Source: CAZMOK01 sp964567785
Lineage (GTDB): Bacteria > Bacteroidota > Bacteroidia > Bacteroidales > JAGOPY01
Assembly (NCBI GenBank): GCA_964567785.1
Contig: CAZMOK010000011.1
Coordinates: 1 to 64,000 of the forward strand
Length of the DNA stretch: 64,000 nt
Direction: 5' to 3'
Part shown: piece after piece, positions 59,994 through 64,000 of the stretch
Position numbering within the stretch: position 1 is the first letter of the stretch
How the letters are laid out: the number at the start of each line of letters is the position of its first letter
Translations under genes and position numbers: made by a program
Notes under the pieces: model-generated
What the model was told of the DNA's origin: nothing
The model's input: the letters and a program-made list of their open reading frames with translations, nothing else
Database searches by the model: none

Positions 59994-61481
59994 ATGTTAA
60001 ACCAGAGGTTACAACAAAAGCTGTTACAGAAACTTTCGCCTCAGCAGATCTTGCTGATGAAGCTCCTGCAGATCCCTTCCATTGCGCTTGAGCAGAGGAT
60101 CAAGCAGGAAATTGAAGAAAACCCTGCCCTGGAGGAGCTCTCAACAAATGATGAAGATACCTCAGATGAAGAGATAGATTCTGACAGCTCTGAGGATGAA
60201 TCACTCGACGACGAATACCTTGAAGACACGGAAGAACTGAACGGAGAGGAGGAATTCGACATAAACGACTACCTTGATGAAGATGATATACCTTCTTACC
60301 GTCTTTCTGCGGGAAACAACGGAAGCGATGAGGAACAGCGTGATGTGCCCTTCGCATCAGGGACCACCTTTCATGATTTTCTTATTTCACAGCTCGGGCT
60401 GAGGGTCAAGGATGAGAAGCAGTACCTGATAGGACTGAATATAATTGGTAATCTTGATGACGCAGGTTACCTTCAACGGGACCTCAATGCCATGGTCGAC
60501 GACCTCGCCTTTACTCAGAATATTGAAGTAAAAGAGGAAGAGATCAAAGAGGTGCTTTCCATTATACAGGATCTCGAACCTGCAGGGGTTGGTGCCAGGA
60601 GCCTGCAGGAGTGCCTGCTGATCCAGCTTAAGAAAAAAGAGAACAAGACCAAAGGGACGAATATCGCCATCCAGATCGTATCGAGGTTCTTTAACGAGTT
60701 TACCAAAAGGCATTACGAAAAGATAATGAAAAGGGCCAGGATCGCAGAAGAGGAGCTCAAAGAAGCCATGGATGAGATCCTCATGCTTAACCCGAAGCCC
60801 GGAAATTCGATGAGCGAGACCTCAAAGACCAACCATTATGTTGTGCCCGACTTCTATGTCAGGAACATTGACGGGAACCTGGAACTTACGCTCAATTCAA
60901 GGAATGCTCCTGAATTAAGACTTAACAAGACGTATGTGGAAATGCTTTCTTCTTTCGCCGAAAGCAAAAACAAGAAGAAAGACAAGGAGGCCATCATGTT
61001 TGTCAAGCAGAAGATCGATTCTGCAAAGTGGTTCATCGATGCTATCAAGCAACGCCAGAATACCTTGTACACTGTAATGAGGGCGATCATGGACTACCAG
61101 ATAGAGTACTTCCTCACAGGAGATGAAACCAAGCTCAGGCCGATGATCCTCAAAGATATCGCCGAGATAGTCAATCTGGATATTTCAACTGTATCAAGGG
61201 TGGCTAACAGTAAATACGTACAGACCCCTTTCGGCACTTTTCTTCTGAAGACCTTTTTCTCCGAATCGATGCAGACCAGCACCGGTGAGGAGGTCTCCAC
61301 CAGGGAGATCAAGAAGATACTGATGAACTGCGTGGAGAACGAGGACAAATCGAAACCCCTTACCGATGAGCAGTTGACCAATATCCTCAAGGAAAAGGGT
61401 TACAATATCGCCCGCCGCACCGTGGCTAAATACCGTGAACAGCTCAATATTCCCGTGGCAAGGCTCAGGAAGGAACTTTAG
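59994..61481 (+). CDS. rpoN: RNA polymerase sigma-54 factor
   Basis: The 495-residue protein is the alternative sigma factor that recognises -24/-12 promoters and needs activator ATPases. Region I is the N-terminal activator-interacting part (LNQRLQQKLLQKLSPQQILLMKLLQIP and ALEQRIKQEIEENPALEE), followed by an acidic stretch. The core-binding and DNA-binding parts lead to the RpoN box ARRTVAKYREQLNIPVARLRKEL. No sigma-54 activator lies in the window. It follows asnS at 109 bases, and a PAP2-like gene follows at 149 bases. Confidence 0.97.
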   Translation: MLNQRLQQKLLQKLSPQQILLMKLLQIPSIALEQRIKQEIEENPALEELSTNDEDTSDEEIDSDSSEDESLDDEYLEDTEELNGEEEFDINDYLDEDDIPSYRLSAGNNGSDEEQRDVPFASGTTFHDFLISQLGLRVKDEKQYLIGLNIIGNLDDAGYLQRDLNAMVDDLAFTQNIEVKEEEIKEVLSIIQDLEPAGVGARSLQECLLIQLKKKENKTKGTNIAIQIVSRFFNEFTKRHYEKIMKRARIAEEELKEAMDEILMLNPKPGNSMSETSKTNHYVVPDFYVRNIDGNLELTLNSRNAPELRLNKTYVEMLSSFAESKNKKKDKEAIMFVKQKIDSAKWFIDAIKQRQNTLYTVMRAIMDYQIEYFLTGDETKLRPMILKDIAEIVNLDISTVSRVANSKYVQTPFGTFLLKTFFSESMQTSTGEEVSTREIKKILMNCVENEDKSKPLTDEQLTNILKEKGYNIARRTVAKYREQLNIPVARLRKEL

Positions 61482-61516
61482 ATGGCTGTTAGCTGCTGGC
61501 TGATGGCTTTTTGCTC
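61482..61516. repeat. Heptanucleotide array ATGGCTG after rpoN
   Basis: Five units are visible: ATGGCTG, TTAGCTG, CTGGCTG, ATGGCTT and TTTGCTC. The array begins at the base after the rpoN stop codon (61479-61481). The divergence between units is higher than at 50631, but the 7-base register is kept over 35 bases. Confidence 0.65.
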
Positions 61517-61598
61517 AATATATTTTAATGCTTTTCCGTAATTGGTCCTTTCAGCAATACAAGATTTTCTGATTCTCTATATGGGCAGGTAAAAAAAG

Positions 61599-61606
61599 TA
61601 TATTTG
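61599..61606 (+). promoter_or_regulatory. Predicted -7 box of the PAP2-like gene
   Basis: TATATTTG is an exact TAnnTTTG match, 24 bases before the ATG at 61631. No convincing -33 TTTG is seen. Confidence 0.45.
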
Positions 61607-61630
61607 CATTTGTAATACCATCACAGATAA

Positions 61631-62242
61631 ATGGAATCCCGCCTCGCAAAAGTCATCAGCTATTTTTTTCACCCGCTGTTGATACCTACTTATTCCTATA
61701 TCATACTTCTGCACCTGAATGTCTATTTTGCGATGATCATCCCTTCTCCCCAGAAGTGGCTTATTATCTCGCTTATATTTATCACTACATTCCTCTTTCC
61801 AGCCATTATCAGCCTGTTCATGGTGAGGAGGGGGCTTGCAAGATCAATGGAGATGCATGGCAGGGAAGAGCGTACTTTTCCGTATATGATTACGCTGGTA
61901 TTCTTTTATCTAACCTTTTATCTCCTCAGGCAGATCCAGATATCGCCTGTATTTTATTACTTCATGGCAGGGGCCACTCTCCTGGTGATACTTGTACTGG
62001 TGATCAATCTTTTCTGGAAGATCAGCGGGCACATGATCTCGATAGGGTCGATGACAGGTGCAATAATTGGTTTGTCATTGTTGCTTAACATCAACCTCAT
62101 TCCTTTGATAATAGCAGTGATACTGGTAGCCGGATTTATAGCATATGCAAGGTTGAAATTAAATGCTCACCATCCAACACAGGTATATGCCGGGTTTTTC
62201 CTGGGCCTGGTAGTGATGAGTGGGGTATTCTTTTTCCTCTAG
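61631..62242 (+). CDS. PAP2-like membrane phosphatase
   Basis: This is a 203-residue membrane protein with about six helices. It resembles type 2 phosphatidic acid phosphatases: KISGHMISIG near residue 137 corresponds to the PSGH motif, and YARLKLNAHHPTQVYAGFFLG near the C-terminus corresponds to the SRxxxxxHxxxDvxaG motif, keeping Arg and His but with Gln where Asp is usual. The first motif (KxxxxxxRP) is not clear. It may act on lipid or undecaprenyl phosphates, or be a non-catalytic relative. Its stop codon abuts that of the convergent barrel gene at 62243; TAGCTA serves both. Confidence 0.7.
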   Translation: MESRLAKVISYFFHPLLIPTYSYIILLHLNVYFAMIIPSPQKWLIISLIFITTFLFPAIISLFMVRRGLARSMEMHGREERTFPYMITLVFFYLTFYLLRQIQISPVFYYFMAGATLLVILVLVINLFWKISGHMISIGSMTGAIIGLSLLLNINLIPLIIAVILVAGFIAYARLKLNAHHPTQVYAGFFLGLVVMSGVFFFL

Positions 62243-62896
62243 CTAGAACGGCAGGAACGTAAAACCGACCGATACAGGGTACAGATCGGCGGGTCCTTTC
62301 CCTTTTCTGAATACTTTTGATACCGAGTAATAGGCATAGACGCTGATCCAGCTATAGCCAATCCTCAGTGTAGGGCCGAAACGAAATTTCTCTACATTTT
62401 CAACCTGTTTCAGCTTTTGTATGTCGCCCTTGGCAAATTTATATTTCGCCTTTGCATCGATCAGGTAACCTACCTTAACTCCCAGGGCAAGCCTGAACTT
62501 TGAAGGGGATTTGAACCTGAATTCAAGCGGTACGTCAATATAAGCCAGTCCCAGTTTAGTTCTTTTCATCGGCAACGAATCGGGAAGAGGGGTAAAGCGG
62601 ATGGTGTCAGCCTTAATATCATCGATCAGGCTTTTCGAGTACATATTGTGGAAGCCCATTCCCACACCGAAAGCAAAGCTGAAGTCGCTCTCCCCGAAGG
62701 GGTAATTATACATGCCGTAAAAATTGGCTCCCTGGTTTATGGTCCTTACATCAGCTCCTTCAGGAGGGTTTATCCAGAAATCAGTAAAAACATCGGCTCC
62801 GAAACTGAACCTCTTGATGGTAGTCTGGCTGAGCGACTGGGCTGCGAGCCATTGAACTGAGAATACTAATAAAGCTAATAATGCGATTTTCCTCAT
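62243..62896 (-). CDS. Outer membrane beta-barrel protein
   Basis: This 217-residue protein has a signal peptide (ALLVFSVQWLAAQ) and an outer-membrane barrel of the OMP_b-brl type: alternating aromatic strands such as ANFYGMYNYPFG, SFAFGVGMGFHN and LALGVKVGYLIDAK, with a terminal Phe (VGFTFLPF). The role is unknown. I considered PorT, since some Bacteroidota have a type IX component of this kind near rpoN, but no specific match is visible. It converges on the PAP2-like gene with no gap. Confidence 0.75.
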   Translation of the reverse strand: MRKIALLALLVFSVQWLAAQSLSQTTIKRFSFGADVFTDFWINPPEGADVRTINQGANFYGMYNYPFGESDFSFAFGVGMGFHNMYSKSLIDDIKADTIRFTPLPDSLPMKRTKLGLAYIDVPLEFRFKSPSKFRLALGVKVGYLIDAKAKYKFAKGDIQKLKQVENVEKFRFGPTLRIGYSWISVYAYYSVSKVFRKGKGPADLYPVSVGFTFLPF

Positions 62897-62914
62897 AACG
62901 GTGAATTAACGATT

Positions 62915-62922
62915 CAAAGATA
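62915..62922 (-). promoter_or_regulatory. Predicted -7 box of the barrel gene
   Basis: On the minus strand the sequence reads TATCTTTG, an exact TAnnTTTG match, 18 bases before the start at 62896. No -33 is seen. Confidence 0.4.
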
Positions 62923-62946
62923 AGGAATATTGGGCGCTTTTCACTG

Positions 62947-62967
62947 TTTAGGGTTGAGTGCTTAGTT
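62947..62967. repeat. Weak heptad array TTTAGGG-type
   Basis: Three 7-base units, TTTAGGG, TTGAGTG and CTTAGTT, share a T-T-x-A-G core. They lie 12 bases beyond the 3' end of the minus-strand beta-mannosidase gene. The match is poor, and the array is listed only because its place and period fit the family. Confidence 0.3.
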
Positions 62968-62978
62968 CAGGTATTAAT

Positions 62979-64000
62979 TTAGAGTGTATCGTAAAGACTG
63001 ATATGCCTGATCCGGGGAGGTTCCAGGGGAGGTTCATCGGGTGTAAAATATACCTTCACTTCCTGTCCCGGAATAACATCGAAATAATTATCTGAAAGAC
63101 TGCCTTGCAAGTTCTCAACTTTCAGGAACAGATCCTTAACAAGGGTTGGAGAAGATACCTTTATCAGCCAATCAACAGATCGTTTTGAAATGTCTGTCGT
63201 TAATTCAGGTTTTTTAAGATGGAGGTTTTTCGGTTTGACGAAGTAATGAATATCTTCTGCGTATAATCCTTCATCAATGAGAAAACTATATAGTAAAACA
63301 GATGAAGGGTCATGACCTTGCAGCACCCCGGCAACAGGTCTTGATAATACTTTTCTGGCTGTGTTACTGTCTGTTCTGGTAGGAATGTTCTCACTCCATA
63401 TCGTTTCTCCGTTAAAAGACAGGAGTGATACGGAAAGGGTTTTATTAAGCGGATATGGACTGTCGTTCACCAAATGGATCTCCAGGTTATCATCATTGAC
63501 CACCGTGCTAATGAGAGGGTCATTATAACGCTTTTTCACGAAATAGTGCAAGGCTTTCCTGTTCTTTTCATAATCGATGGAAGACCAGGAGATAACAGGC
63601 CAGCAGTCGTTGAGTTGCCAGTACAGGGTGCCCATGCAGTATGGTTTTTCCCTTCGGTGGGCTTCAATTGCCCTGGAGATCCCATATGCCTGGACCAACC
63701 GGCTAACATAAGCATAATGCTCAAAATTGCCGGGTACGGGGTAATCCCTTTCCATGTACATCCGGATCAATTCCATTCCCCTGGGGTGTTTCTGGTGGGC
63801 CCTGAGCAGTGGTGAATCAATTGAGAGTTTCTCAGGGCCGATATATTTTTCCAGGAAATCGACGGCGGGGATACCTTGAAACCCATACTCACTCATGAAC
63901 CGGCCTGTTTTTTCTTCATATACTTCGAAAGGTTCTTCGCCCCACCACACTCCCCAGTAATGGGAATCGCCGCTTAAAAGGCTTTCAGGATGCCCCCAGC
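62979..64000 (-). CDS. Beta-mannosidase (GH2), C-terminal part, cut by window edge
   Basis: The reading frame is open from 62979 to the window edge, so the start is outside. The visible 340 residues are the end of the GH2 catalytic barrel and the C-terminal beta domains of a beta-mannosidase: GHPESLLSGDSHYWGVWWGEEP, the nucleophile Glu in RFMSEYGFQGIPA, GTLYWQLNDCWPVISWSSIDY, and the Ig-like domains that follow. The enzyme removes terminal beta-D-mannose from mannan oligosaccharides or glycoproteins and would act outside the cytoplasm if the missing part has a signal. The frame up to a GTG at 63950 is not a true start. It may be part of a glycan-degradation locus beyond the window. Confidence 0.92.
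   Translation of the reverse strand, partial: WGHPESLLSGDSHYWGVWWGEEPFEVYEEKTGRFMSEYGFQGIPAVDFLEKYIGPEKLSIDSPLLRAHQKHPRGMELIRMYMERDYPVPGNFEHYAYVSRLVQAYGISRAIEAHRREKPYCMGTLYWQLNDCWPVISWSSIDYEKNRKALHYFVKKRYNDPLISTVVNDDNLEIHLVNDSPYPLNKTLSVSLLSFNGETIWSENIPTRTDSNTARKVLSRPVAGVLQGHDPSSVLLYSFLIDEGLYAEDIHYFVKPKNLHLKKPELTTDISKRSVDWLIKVSSPTLVKDLFLKVENLQGSLSDNYFDVIPGQEVKVYFTPDEPPLEPPRIRHISLYDTL

Noticed and set aside
62243..62896. Assignment of the barrel gene as PorT of the type IX system
   Set aside because: Only general barrel features are visible; no PorT-specific segment was recognised, and the position near rpoN is not sufficient.

Overview
The window is a chromosomal segment of a Bacteroidota bacterium, most likely Bacteroidales or a close relative. 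The evidence is the set of type IX secretion (T9SS) sorting domains, a PorV/PorQ-type protein, a TonB-dependent receptor with an N-terminal carboxypeptidase-like domain, a Bacteroidota-type heptaprenyl/geranylgeranylglyceryl phosphate synthase, S46/S9/C69 peptidases, a Reg_prop sensor kinase paired with a LytTR regulator, and several upstream TAnnTTTG boxes (the Bacteroidota -7 promoter element). I see no rRNA, tRNA, CRISPR array, transposase or phage gene. The window is gene-dense: 44 protein genes are called, one cut by the right edge, and no gap exceeds 200 bases.

Layout. Bases 1-8924 are a minus-strand block: phosphopantetheinyl transferase, GGGP synthase, a small secreted protein, a DPP4-type S9 peptidase, a DUF4838 glycosidase-like protein, an endonuclease/exonuclease/phosphatase-family lipoprotein and an unrecognised 428-residue protein. 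Bases 9112-16102 hold adenosylhomocysteinase, two lipoproteins (one resembling a Rieske domain without its iron ligands), a sensor kinase/LytTR pair and an acidic membrane-anchored protein. Bases 16214-25467 are an apparent operon of TonB-dependent receptor, a 1459-residue secreted protein and a PorV/PorQ-like barrel, followed by greA, a HIT protein and a convergent purF-like gene.

Bases 28510-38694 look like a peptide and amino-acid utilisation block: C69 dipeptidase, two M14 metallopeptidases, a YfcC-type transporter, 6-phosphofructokinase and a glutamate/aspartate-type symporter. Bases 38797-50141 carry a BNR-repeat T9SS cargo, a TetR regulator, TolC and a membrane-fusion adaptor with no RND pump, then an envelope cluster (OstA/LptA-like, MCE/MlaD, amidase, LptD). 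Bases 50255-64000 carry RidA, a DPP11-like S46 peptidase, MscS, an acetyltransferase, an alanine/ornithine-racemase-like enzyme, a GH18-CUB-T9SS protein, DAHP synthase/chorismate mutase, asnS, rpoN, a PAP2-like protein, an outer-membrane barrel and the C-terminal part of a beta-mannosidase.

The most unusual signal is not a gene. At least eight places carry short degenerate tandem arrays with a 7-bp period (one has a 6-bp period). Each uses a different unit, and almost every one lies directly downstream of a stop codon or inside the 3' end of a gene. Also notable are a terminator-like hairpin inside the predicted greA leader, a 10-bp perfect inverted repeat between asnS and rpoN, and an efflux operon lacking its pump.
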